Positions 1 through 8,247 of a DNA stretch of 46,812 bases are shown piece after piece. The translations under genes were made by a program, and so were the position numbers. The stretch comes from Solirubrobacter phytolaccae. Lineage in GTDB: Bacteria > Actinomycetota > Thermoleophilia > Solirubrobacterales > Solirubrobacteraceae. Position 1 is the first letter of the stretch. Each line of letters begins with the position of its first letter. Below the pieces are notes generated by a model. That model did not search any database. It saw only the letters and a program-made list of their open reading frames with translations, and was not told the DNA's origin. The stretch is from positions 1 through 46,812 of the forward strand of contig NZ_JAPDDP010000063.1 of the NCBI RefSeq assembly GCF_027587195.1, read 5' to 3'.

Positions 1-1
1 G

Positions 2-1162
2 GCGCACGGCGCGCTGGCCCACGGCGCCGCGGCGCGCGACGACGGCGCGGCCTCGCTCCTGCTCGCCCACCGTGCGTGGGCGGCGCTCGCCGCCGGCGAT
101 CCCGACGCCGTGCGGCTCGCGCTCGCCGCGCTCGAGGACGTGCGGTTGCTCGCGGACGCGGACCGGCATCGTGCGTACGAGCTTGCTGCGCGGGTGCTCG
201 TCGTGGCCGGCCACGAGCGGGCCGACGGCGTGGTGACGGCGCTCTGCGCGACCGCGAACGCGGCCCGGACCCGTGCCGCCGCGGCGACGTTGACGGCCGA
301 GCTGGCGCTGCGTCAAGGGCGGCTGGACGAGGCCGAGGGCGCCGCGCGGCGCGCGCTGGCCTATCCCGCGCCGTTCCGCGGTGAAGCGCTCGCGTTGCTC
401 GTCAGCGCGCTGGTCGAGCGTGGCGCGTTCGACGACGCGCACGCAGCGCTGCGCAGCGTCGACTCCACCGAGTCCCTCGCGGCGTCCACGCCCGTCAGCG
501 ACACGCGGGCACTGCGCGTCGCCCGCGCGCGGCTCGCGCTGGGCGAGGGCGACTTCGAGCGCGTCCTGGTCGAGGTGTCGAGCGGGCACTGGGCGGCGCT
601 GGCGCTCGCGCATCTCGGGCGTCGCGCGGAGGCCGCGGCCGTCGCGGACGTCGCCCTCGAGGCCGCGGAGCGCTTCGGCGCGCCGCTGGCGATCGCAGCC
701 GCGCTGCACGCGCGGGCCGTTGCCGAGCCCGATCCGGCGCTGCGCGCGGCGATGTGCGAGCGCGGGCTAGAGTTCGCCGAGCACGGCCTCGAAGCGGTCC
801 GGCTCCGGCTGGAGCTCGGCGCGGCGCTCGCCTATCTCGGCTCACGTGTCGAGGCGCGTGACGCGCTCCGGCCCGCCCTCGCCGACGCCGACGCCGCGGG
901 TGCGGTCCCGCTCTCCCAGCGCGCGCGCCGCGAACTCGTCGCCACCGGCCTGCGCCCCCGCCAGGCGGCGCTGGAAGGCGCGGCGGCCCTCACCCCGCGC
1001 CAGCGGCAGATCTGCGAGCTCGCCGCGGTCGGCAAGGGCAATCGCGCGATCGCGCAGGAGCTGTTCCTCTCGATCAAGACGGTCGAGACGCACCTGGCCG
1101 CGGGCTACCGCAAGCTGGGGGTCAACACGCGCGCCGAGCTGGCCGCGGAACTTGCGGCCTAG
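2..1162 (+). CDS. LuxR-family HTH transcriptional regulator, C-terminal part (5' truncated by window edge)
   Basis: The frame is open from base 2 with no start in the window, so this is the 3' part of a larger gene. The visible ~386 residues are mostly Ala/Leu/Arg-rich helices like the TPR-type repeats of MalT/LAL regulators. They end in a clear LuxR/GerE helix-turn-helix: LTPRQRQICELAAVGKGNRAIA followed by SIKTVETH (shown here only in part as TPRQRQICELA and KTVETHL) in the last ~60 residues. An N-terminal ATPase or sensor domain, if any, lies outside the window. The stop at 1160-1162 is followed by a strong hairpin. Target genes cannot be inferred. The DNA-binding call is secure; the full architecture is not. 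Confidence 0.85.
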   Translation, partial: AHGALAHGAAARDDGAASLLLAHRAWAALAAGDPDAVRLALAALEDVRLLADADRHRAYELAARVLVVAGHERADGVVTALCATANAARTRAAAATLTAELALRQGRLDEAEGAARRALAYPAPFRGEALALLVSALVERGAFDDAHAALRSVDSTESLAASTPVSDTRALRVARARLALGEGDFERVLVEVSSGHWAALALAHLGRRAEAAAVADVALEAAERFGAPLAIAAALHARAVAEPDPALRAAMCERGLEFAEHGLEAVRLRLELGAALAYLGSRVEARDALRPALADADAAGAVPLSQRARRELVATGLRPRQAALEGAAALTPRQRQICELAAVGKGNRAIAQELFLSIKTVETHLAAGYRKLGVNTRAELAAELAA

Positions 1163-1230
1163 CCAAAGGTCCATTTCGCTCAGTCTCCGCTGATCGGTAC
1201 CGTCGCCTCGACGGTCCACTTTGCGCCGTC

Positions 1231-1261
1231 GGGGGCGTCGCCACCCTGAGGCGGCGCCCCC
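1231..1261. terminator. Bidirectional terminator hairpin between convergent genes
   Basis: Left arm GGGGGCGTCGCC (1231-1242), a 7-nt loop, and right arm GGCGGCGCCCCC (1250-1261) pair over 12 bp with one G-T. It lies between the LuxR-type gene ending at 1162 and the YciI-like gene ending at 1271 on the other strand, so it could serve both. There is no good T-tract, which is common in very GC-rich genomes. Confidence 0.5.
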
Positions 1262-1270
1262 GCGACTCGC

Positions 1271-1555
1271 TCATTCCAAGGCCTCGAAGCCGTCCGCGGT
1301 CTGCGACGCACGGAACTGGATCACCTGCACGGTCGCGACGCCGCTGGCGACGAACGGGTCCTGCGCCGCGAACGCCTCGATCTCCTCGCGATCGTCGCCG
1401 CGCGCGAGGATCACGCCGCCCGTCCGCGGGACCTGGCGGCCGGACACGACGAAGCGCCCGTCGGCGTAGCCCTCGTTGAGCCAGCGCATGTGGTCGCGCA
1501 TGTGCGCGTCGACCTCCTCGACGGGCTTCACGTAACTCAAGATCAGCACGAACAT
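1271..1555 (-). CDS. YciI-family protein
   Basis: A 94-residue protein beginning MFVLILSYVKP with the compact alpha/beta layout of YCII-related proteins. It has a His/Asp-rich helix near residues 18-23 (AHMRDH), the region where family members carry their active-site His/Asp pair, followed by SGRQVPRTGGVIL and a C-terminal strand. Family functions are poorly defined (dimeric dehalogenase- or lyase-like folds), so no reaction is proposed. Its ATG shares one base with the stop of the upstream SnoaL-like gene (TGATG), so the two are almost certainly one operon, probably under the divergent MarR regulator. Confidence 0.8.
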   Translation of the reverse strand: MFVLILSYVKPVEEVDAHMRDHMRWLNEGYADGRFVVSGRQVPRTGGVILARGDDREEIEAFAAQDPFVASGVATVQVIQFRASQTADGFEALE

Positions 1556-1941
1556 CAGCTACTCCAGATCAGGTTGCCGGTCCCGCGCGTCAGCCGCCAG
1601 CCGTTCGGCGTGCGCGCGGCCTCGAAATGGTGCACCAGACCGGCGTCGAACCGCGCGCCGGACTCCTCGACGTGGAACGCGAGGTGGTTCGAGCGCACGC
1701 GCGCGGCGTCGCCGTCCAGCTCGATCTCGACGTCGGTGTTCAGGTGCTGCATGCGCGGGTACTGCTGCGCCCGCTCCCGCGCCTTGGCGGTGATGGCGGC
1801 GAGCCCGCGCATCTCGCCGCGCGGGAACTCCAGCACGGCGTCGTCGGCGTAGACGCTGCCGAGCTCGTCGAAGCGCTGCTCGTCGAGGAGGCGGTACAGA
1901 CGGGTGATGACGGTGGCCACGGCCACGCGATCGTTGGTCAT
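1555..1941 (-). CDS. SnoaL-like/NTF2-fold polyketide cyclase-type protein
   Basis: About 128 residues with the SnoaL_4/NTF2-like pattern: an N-terminal helix (VITRLYRLLDEQRFDEL), then VYADDAVLEFP, and a C-terminal beta sheet ending RGTGNLIWS. Small cone-shaped proteins of this kind act as cyclases, isomerases or binding proteins; the substrate is unknown. I start it at ATG 1941 (MTNDRVAVATV). The longer frame reaching 1989 would run through the operator and into the divergent marR start. A -10-like TATGTT ends about 8 bp upstream of the ATG, suggesting a leaderless transcript. It is coupled to the downstream YciI-like gene. Confidence 0.75.
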   Translation of the reverse strand: MTNDRVAVATVITRLYRLLDEQRFDELGSVYADDAVLEFPRGEMRGLAAITAKARERAQQYPRMQHLNTDVEIELDGDAARVRSNHLAFHVEESGARFDAGLVHHFEAARTPNGWRLTRGTGNLIWSS

Positions 1942-1974
1942 GCCAACGAACATATCATTGGTATAACCAACGAT
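1930..1974. promoter_or_regulatory. Divergent promoter/MarR-type operator
   Basis: The gap between the SnoaL-like gene (ATG at 1941) and marR (ATG at 1977) holds two nested inverted repeats: ATCGTTGGT (1930-1938) with ACCAACGAT (1966-1974), and TTGGT-ATA-ACCAA (1958-1970). A plus-strand -10-like TATAAC (1962-1967) lies inside the inner palindrome; a minus-strand TATGTT (1954-1949) faces the other way. Binding here by the adjacent MarR protein would cover both promoters. The sites are seen; the binding is inferred. Confidence 0.65.
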
Positions 1975-1976
1975 CA

Positions 1977-2399
1977 ATGAAGGACGCACCCAGGCGACTG
2001 CAGGGCCTGCCGAGCTGGCTGCTGAGCCACGCGGCGCTCGCCGGCGACCGGCTCGTGAACGAAGCGCTCGCCACAGAGGGCGTGCGCAAGTACCACTTCC
2101 GCGTGCTCGTGGCGCTGAGCGACGACGGTCCGCTCAGCCAGGCCGAGCTCGGCCGGCGCTTGGCGATCGACCGCAGCGACATGGCAGCGGTGGCGGCCGA
2201 GCTCGAGCAGCGCGACTACATCGCGCGCACGCGCGACGACCGCGACCGGCGGCGCAACGTGGTCACGATCACGCCGGCGGGTTCAGAGGCACTCGCCCGG
2301 ATGGACGCCGCGATCGACGCCGCCCAGGACACGCTGCTCGCGCCGCTCTCAGAGAAGGAACGCCAGCAGCTCACCCAGCTGCTGGCGCGACTGCGGTAG
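1977..2399 (+). CDS. MarR-family transcriptional regulator
   Basis: A 140-residue winged-helix protein. The recognition region is GPLSQAELGRRLAIDRSDMAAVAAELEQRDYI (about residues 52-85), and the wing has the MarR-typical DRDRRRNVVTITPAG. Length and layout match the family. Its start lies immediately after a pair of nested palindromes, so it probably autoregulates and controls the divergent SnoaL-like/YciI-like pair. The effector is unknown. It has no close RBS and a -10-like box 9 bp before the ATG, so a leaderless mRNA is plausible. Confidence 0.9.
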   Translation: MKDAPRRLQGLPSWLLSHAALAGDRLVNEALATEGVRKYHFRVLVALSDDGPLSQAELGRRLAIDRSDMAAVAAELEQRDYIARTRDDRDRRRNVVTITPAGSEALARMDAAIDAAQDTLLAPLSEKERQQLTQLLARLR

Positions 2400-2401
2400 C
2401 C

Positions 2402-2455
2402 GGAGATCCGCGAAGCGATCTCCAAGCGATCGCGCTTGGCGCCGACGAAGTCGGC
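2402..2455. terminator. Hairpin cluster between convergent genes (probable terminator)
   Basis: Three small stems lie in the 72-bp gap between marR and the DAHP synthase gene: GGAGAT/ATCTCC (2402-2423), CCAAGCG-ATCG-CGCTTGG (2422-2439) and GCCGAC-GAA-GTCGGC (2441-2455). They sit where both convergent transcripts must stop. No poly-T tract is present. Confidence 0.4.
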
Positions 2456-2471
2456 TGCCGCGTTCGATCGC

Positions 2472-3878
<1,407 letters not shown>

Positions 3879-4343
3879 CTACTCGGGCACGAAAAGTCGA
3901 GCGGTCATCTGCTCTTCCGTGTGTGGGTGGAAGTCCCACAGTGGCTTGAGCTGGGCGCGCATGTCGTCGGGCAGCCGGTCCGCTCCCGGCGAGTCGATCT
4001 CGACCAGGTTCCCGGCCGGATCGCGCACGTAGAGCTGGACCACGTCACCGGGCAGCTCGACCAGGCGGTTCTTGAACGCGATGTCGTCGAACGCGCCGCG
4101 CCGGTCCGCCGCACGGAACACCGGCTCCAGGTCGTCGACCGTGATCCCGAAGTGGTGGTGGCTCGTGGGTTGCAGCTCACGCTCGAACAGGTGCAGCTGC
4201 GTGCGCCCGAGCGCGAGCCACTGCACGGGGATGCCGAAGTTCGGCGTCGTCAGCGGCTCGGCCCCGAGGAGGTCGACATAGAAGTCGACGGACTCCTGGA
4301 GGTCCGTGGCGTTGACGCTGACATGGTTGATCCGCAGACCCAT
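3879..4343 (-). CDS. VOC (glyoxalase/bleomycin-resistance fold) family protein
   Basis: A 154-residue protein with two beta-alpha-beta-beta-beta half-modules. The first opens INHVSVNATDLQESVDFY with a putative metal-ligand His in the first strand. The second contains HHHFGITVDDLEPVF and VYVRDPAGNLVEIDSPG; the DPxGNxxE signature supplies the usual Glu ligand. Such enzymes are metal-dependent dioxygenases, isomerases or lyases, or binding proteins; the substrate is not predictable. A strong RBS (GAGGGAGGAG) sits 6-7 bp before the ATG. It follows the SDR gene by ~31 bp on the same strand and is probably co-transcribed with it. Confidence 0.85.
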   Translation of the reverse strand: MGLRINHVSVNATDLQESVDFYVDLLGAEPLTTPNFGIPVQWLALGRTQLHLFERELQPTSHHHFGITVDDLEPVFRAADRRGAFDDIAFKNRLVELPGDVVQLYVRDPAGNLVEIDSPGADRLPDDMRAQLKPLWDFHPHTEEQMTARLFVPE

Positions 4344-4374
4344 CGGCGCTCCTCCCTCGGACGATGGCCGGAGC

Positions 4375-5118
4375 CTACATGTGGATGCCGCCGGAGACCT
4401 CGATGCGCTGGCCGGTGATCCAGCCGTTGCCGGGCCGCAGGAGGTTGGCGATCGCGGCGCCGAGGTCGTCGGCGACCGCGACGCGGCCGAGCGGCGTCAG
4501 CGACGCCAGGTGCTCCTGGAACTCCGGGGTGTCGCGGATGATGCCGTCGCTGAAGTCGGTCGCGACCGGCCCCGGGGCGATCACGTTGGCGGTGATCCCG
4601 CGCGGGCCGAGCTCGGCCGCCATGTAGCGCGTGAGGACCTCCAGCGCGCCCTTGATCGAGCCGTAGACGGCGCGCTGCGGCGAGGTGAAGCGGGCGAGGC
4701 CGGTCGAGAGGTTGACGATCGAGCCGCCGTCGGCGAGCAGCGGCAGCAGCTGCTGGGTGAGCAGGAGCGGGCCCTTGAAGTGGACGCCGAACAGCGCGTC
4801 GATGTCCTCCTCGGTGACGTCGGCGATCAGGCCGCCGCGCGAGAAGCCGCCGTTGTTGACGAGGAAGTCGAACGTGTCGCGCTCGAAGTGCGGGAGGGCG
4901 GCGCGGAGCGTGTCGGCGAACCCGGCGGGCGTGGCCACGTCGAGCTGGAGCGCGACCGCGCGCTGCCCCAGCGCCTCGATCTCGGCCACGAGCGTCGCGG
5001 CCTCCTCGGGGTGCGAGCGGTAGGTGGCGATGACGTCGACGCCGTCGCGGGCGAGGTGCAGGGCGGCGCTGCGGCCGATGCCGCGGTTGGCTCCGGTGAT
5101 GAGGGCGAGCTTGGTCAT
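4375..5118 (-). CDS. Short-chain dehydrogenase/reductase (SDR)
   Basis: A classical SDR of ~247 residues from MTKLALITG. It has the cofactor motif TGANRGIG, the structural motif NNGG (NNAG variant), and the catalytic Ser in NLSTG with YGSIK (Tyr and Lys four apart). The C-terminal PG-V-TDF loop and a GGIHM end are also typical. Substrate unknown; cofactor choice uncertain. An alternative start nine bases upstream (5127, MAPMTK) is equally possible as neither has a clear RBS. It is divergent from an MmyB-like regulator with a perfect palindrome between, an arrangement well known for this regulator family, so it is the likely regulatory target together with the VOC gene downstream. Confidence 0.9.
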   Translation of the reverse strand: MTKLALITGANRGIGRSAALHLARDGVDVIATYRSHPEEAATLVAEIEALGQRAVALQLDVATPAGFADTLRAALPHFERDTFDFLVNNGGFSRGGLIADVTEEDIDALFGVHFKGPLLLTQQLLPLLADGGSIVNLSTGLARFTSPQRAVYGSIKGALEVLTRYMAAELGPRGITANVIAPGPVATDFSDGIIRDTPEFQEHLASLTPLGRVAVADDLGAAIANLLRPGNGWITGQRIEVSGGIHM

Positions 5119-5165
5119 GGGAGCCATGCTGCGCCGCGGTCGCGCCCGCCACCAGAGGTTGGATC

Positions 5166-5190
5166 AGCCAGGGACAAGCTGTCCCTGGCT
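5166..5190. promoter_or_regulatory. Perfect 25-bp palindromic operator
   Basis: Arms AGCCAGGGACA (5166-5176) and TGTCCCTGGCT (5180-5190) are exact reverse complements over 11 bp with a 3-bp centre. The palindrome lies in the only gap between the divergent SDR and MmyB-like regulator genes, 31 bp before the regulator's start. It is a strong candidate for the regulator's binding site. Confidence 0.8.
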
Positions 5191-5220
5191 CGCGCCCGGC
5201 GGCGCGCGATCATGTGTCGC

Positions 5221-6039
5221 ATGGACCGTGACGGGCTCGCCGACTTCCTTCGCCACCGGCGCGCCGTGCTGCAGCCGGAGGACGTCGGTCTGCGCGCCGG
5301 GCCACGTCGGCGGACGAGCGGGTTGCGGCGGGAGGACGTCGCCGCGCTCGCGCACATGTCGACCGACTTCTACACGCGGCTCGAGCAGCGTCGCGGCTCG
5401 CGTCCGTCGGAGGCGATGGTCGCCTCGATCGCTCGCGCGCTGCGGCTCACGCTCGACGAGCGCGATCATCTGCTCCAGCTCGCGGGCCACACGCCGCCGC
5501 CGCGCGGCGCTCGCAGCGATCACGTCACGCCCGCGCTGCTGCGCGTGCTCGACCGCCTCGACACGCCCGCGCAGATCGTCGACGACCTCGGCGTGACGCT
5601 CGCCCAGAACGCGCTGGGCGAGGCGCTGATGGGCGTGCACGTGGGTGACGAGAGCGTGTTCCGCCGCTGGTTCATGGCGGACCCGGTGGAGCGCGCGCTG
5701 TGGCCGGAGGAGGACCACGAGCTGCACTCGCGTCGCTACGCCGCGGGGCTGCGGGTCGCGTACGGGCGCGACGCCGAGGCACGCGCGTTCGTCGACACGC
5801 TGTGCCGCGAGAGCGAGGAGTTCGCGCGGGTGTGGGCCGAGCACGAGGTCAAGCTGCCGACCAACACGCGCAAGCGGATCGCGCATCCGCAGATCGGGCT
5901 GATCGAGCTCGACTGCCAGATCCTCACGGCCGAGAACCAGACGGAGCTGCTGGTCGTCTTCACGGCCGCGCCGGGCACCGAGGACGCCGAGAAGCTCGCG
6001 CTGCTGGGCGTGATCGGCACCCAGCAGTTCGCGCCGTAG
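5221..6039 (+). CDS. MmyB-like XRE-family transcriptional regulator
   Basis: About 272 residues. The N-terminal XRE helix-turn-helix spans roughly residues 1-80: LADFLRHRR, GLRREDVAALAHMS, then YTRLEQRRGSRPS. The C-terminal ~180 residues match the PAS-like MmyB ligand-binding domain, with VDDLGVTLAQNALGEAL and a ...IGLIELDCQIL core. Chosen start is ATG 5221 (MDRDGLADFL); ATG 5212 (MCRMD) is in frame just upstream. Members of this family (MltR type) are typically divergent from an SDR gene they control and may bind fatty-acid-like ligands; that is family knowledge, not shown here. The perfect palindrome upstream fits autoregulation. Confidence 0.9.
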   Translation: MDRDGLADFLRHRRAVLQPEDVGLRAGPRRRTSGLRREDVAALAHMSTDFYTRLEQRRGSRPSEAMVASIARALRLTLDERDHLLQLAGHTPPPRGARSDHVTPALLRVLDRLDTPAQIVDDLGVTLAQNALGEALMGVHVGDESVFRRWFMADPVERALWPEEDHELHSRRYAAGLRVAYGRDAEARAFVDTLCRESEEFARVWAEHEVKLPTNTRKRIAHPQIGLIELDCQILTAENQTELLVVFTAAPGTEDAEKLALLGVIGTQQFAP

Positions 6040-6121
6040 AAGTTTTTTCGCGGGGACGTATCAGGGGGTGGGTGAGTGGCTCTGTGTCGGCACATCCTCC
6101 CCACTGATTGGAGCCCCTCGA

Positions 6122-7336
6122 ATGCGTTTCAACCGGACGTTGCTGTCCACGATCATGATCTCGTCCCTGGCCTTCGGCGCTGCCCCGGCACTCGCGCAGG
6201 ACCAGAAGCGCACGGAGGTCGCGGACATGTCCGCAGCGATCCAGCGTGACCTCGGCCTCTCCGCCGACCAGGTCAAGCGGGTGAGCGCGCAGCAGGAGCG
6301 CGCGATCGCGTTGGACGAGCAGCTCCAGAAGGAGCTCGGCGACCAGATCGCGGGCACGTACTTCGACATCAAGAGCGGCCAGCTGATCGTCAACACGACC
6401 GATCGTGGGCTGCTCGAGAAGATCAAGGGCGCCGGCGCGCAGCCGCAGCTCGTCCAGAACAACCTCAAGCAGCTCGGCCTCGCCCTGCACGCGCTCGGCG
6501 GCCCGGACACGGCCAACGCCGACAAGCGCGAGGTCGTCAAGTCCGAGAGCAAGTTCGCGGCGCTCGGCCTGGACCCCGTCAGCAACACGGTGAAGGTCAC
6601 GGCGACCAAGGAGCAGCTCTCCTCCGCCCGTGAAGAGCTCGCCAAGTACGGCAGCCTCGTCTCGATCGAGGTCGTCGACGCGCTGCCCGAGCCGACCATC
6701 AACTACATGGACGGCGGCGACGCCATCAACGGCACGTGTTCCGCCGGCTTCAACCTGCGCAACCCGTCCACCGGCGCGAAGTTCCTCCTGACCGCCGGCC
6801 ACTGCGTCAACGCCGGCTCGATGCTCAAGGGCCAGGGCCCCGTCAACTTCGGCACCGTGCTCGAGAGCTGGTTCCCGACCTTCGACGACGCGATCGCCCG
6901 CAACCAGAACACCGGCTACTGGATCCAGGGCCCGTGGTTCGACTCCAACCCGTCCAACGGCAGCTTCCACAGCTTCTCCGGCTCCACGGACGCCCCGGTC
7001 GGCACGATCGTCTGCAAGGCCGGCAAGACGACCAAGTTCACCTGCGGCACGATCACCATCAAGGACGAGGACGTCACCTACAGCAACGGCGACAAGATCT
7101 ACAACATGACCCGCCACAGCGCCTGCGTCGAGCCCGGCGACTCCGGCGGATCGAACCTCTCCTACATCGGCGGCAAGTTCCGCGCCGAGGGCGTCACGAG
7201 CGGCGCCAGCATGCCGATCGTCGACGGCAAGAAGCGCTGCCGCGCCGTCATCGGCCAGCAGAACATCTCCTGGTACTTCCCGGTCGCCGACTCCCTGCCC
7301 TACTACGGCGCCCGCTACGGCGCGACCCTCTGGTAG
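6122..7336 (+). CDS. Secreted trypsin-like (S1 family) serine protease with pro-region
   Basis: A 404-residue preproprotein. The signal peptide is residues 1-25 (MRFNRTLLSTIMISSLAFG...ALAQ). A ~170-residue helical pro-region resembles the foldase pro-domains of streptogrisin/alpha-lytic proteases. The protease domain starts near residue 190. The triad is visible: His227 in TAGHC, Asp256 in FDDAIAR, Ser341 in PGDSGGS. Six cysteines could form three disulfides: 206/228, 298/308, 335/373. The first ATG after the GAGCCCCTCG leader gives the signal peptide; the upstream frame from 6068 has no support. It is monocistronic and ends in a strong terminator. Probably an extracellular nutrient-scavenging protease. 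Confidence 0.93.
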   Translation: MRFNRTLLSTIMISSLAFGAAPALAQDQKRTEVADMSAAIQRDLGLSADQVKRVSAQQERAIALDEQLQKELGDQIAGTYFDIKSGQLIVNTTDRGLLEKIKGAGAQPQLVQNNLKQLGLALHALGGPDTANADKREVVKSESKFAALGLDPVSNTVKVTATKEQLSSAREELAKYGSLVSIEVVDALPEPTINYMDGGDAINGTCSAGFNLRNPSTGAKFLLTAGHCVNAGSMLKGQGPVNFGTVLESWFPTFDDAIARNQNTGYWIQGPWFDSNPSNGSFHSFSGSTDAPVGTIVCKAGKTTKFTCGTITIKDEDVTYSNGDKIYNMTRHSACVEPGDSGGSNLSYIGGKFRAEGVTSGASMPIVDGKKRCRAVIGQQNISWYFPVADSLPYYGARYGATLW

Positions 7337-7360
7337 GTCACTGGCTCGAAGCTTGACCTC

Positions 7361-7392
7361 GCGGGCCGGCCTTGAGCCGGCCCGCTTGGTTT
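7361..7392 (+). terminator. Intrinsic terminator after the protease gene
   Basis: A perfect 10-bp stem, GCGGGCCGGC (7361-7370) and GCCGGCCCGC (7376-7385), has a CTTGA loop and is followed by TTGGTTT. It starts 25 bp after the protease stop. Confidence 0.8.
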
Positions 7393-7431
7393 AAGCGGCC
7401 AGTACCACTTTGGTGGGATGATTGATGAGCC

Positions 7432-7916
7432 ATGCCCACGTTCGCGGAGGTTGACCCGCTCGCTGCGGGCGCGACGCTGATTGCGGGTGTCGCTGCGACT
7501 GTGCTCACGGTTTGGTGGACAGCCCGCAAGCAGCGCGAGGCCGTCGTCGTCGATCGCACCATTCGCCTCTTTGAGCGCTTCAATGGCGAGACATGCTCAA
7601 CGCCCGGAGGACAGCGCACAAGCACCTCATCGACTCCGTCGACCCGCCGGTGCCGAGCTTTGAGGAGGGCGATCGCGCGACATCGACCGTCGTGCATTAT
7701 TTCGAGGAGGTCGAGATCCTCTGCGTCAAACGCCAGGTCGATGTGGACTTGATAGCCGTCCTTTTGGGCAGGTACATCTTGAATTGGCACCGGTACCTCT
7801 CCGACGCTGGCGAACTCGGCCTGGTCCCGCTGGAGGAATACGCGATCCCCGCGGAACGGCTGCAACAGCTCGCTGCACGTGCCGGTGCGCCGGCGCGAGA
7901 CACCGTCGTCGTCTGA
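7432..7916 (+). pseudogene. Small single-TM-anchored hypothetical protein, interrupted by a 1-base frameshift
   Basis: Two overlapping frames make one protein. The first, from ATG 7432, encodes a membrane anchor (AGATLIAGVAATVLTVWW) and a short basic linker, ending ...IRLFERFNGE. The sequence then continues in another frame with MLNARRTAHKHLIDSV through WHRYLSDAGELG to a stop at 7914-7916. Inserting one G after 7590 (GAGACATG to GAGGACATG) restores a ~161-residue frame reading ...FNGEDMLNARR. The layout of N-terminal TM, then a helical cytosolic part beginning F-x-x-FN, is common in uncharacterised bacterial membrane proteins of the DUF4760 style, but I do not assign a family. Function unknown. 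It could be a real pseudogene or a base-calling error. Confidence 0.65.
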
Positions 7917-7942
7917 GCACGGAGCCGCCCCGGCTCACGGGA

Positions 7943-8247
7943 CTACCGACGTTGCCGCGGCGACGACGACTGCGATGTCGTTGCAGCGATCGCGACGATC
8001 AACCAACGGATCGAGGCGCGCAGCCATCCCAGGGCCAGCGCGACCACCACGATCGCGGTGAGGATCTCGAGGATCGTCGGCACGAGCAGCAGCCCCTGCC
8101 AGTTCACGAACTCCTCGGTGACACAGCCGCGTCGTCGGTCCCGTCGATGCAGAAGCCGCGCGTCTTGCCGGTCGCGCCCGGGAGCACCACCGCGCCCGTC
8201 GCAAGCACGAGAACGGCCGAGCCGAGGGTTCTACGCGGCGTCCTCAA
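7943..8247 (-). pseudogene. Small two-TM or secreted membrane protein, interrupted by a 1-base frameshift
   Basis: No long uninterrupted frame exists, but two adjacent frames join well. Frame one starts at TTG 8247, inside the last codons of the 561-residue membrane protein. It reads MRTPRRTLGSAVLVLATG (signal- or TM-like), continues to RGFCIDGTDDA, and stops at 8104. Frame two reads CVTEEFVNWQGLLLVPTILE, then a clear TM (AIVVVALALGWL) and a basic tail, to the stop at 7943-7945. Adding one G in the minus-strand GCGGC near 8129 joins them into a ~101-residue protein with two ectodomain cysteines (FCIDG and GCVTE). The TTG overlap suggests coupling to the upstream gene. Family unknown. Likely pseudogene or sequencing indel. 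Confidence 0.5.

Noticed and set aside
4306-5220. N-terminal extension of the MmyB-like regulator
   Set aside because: It runs antisense through the SDR gene and the palindrome; the HTH family start fits ATG 5221.
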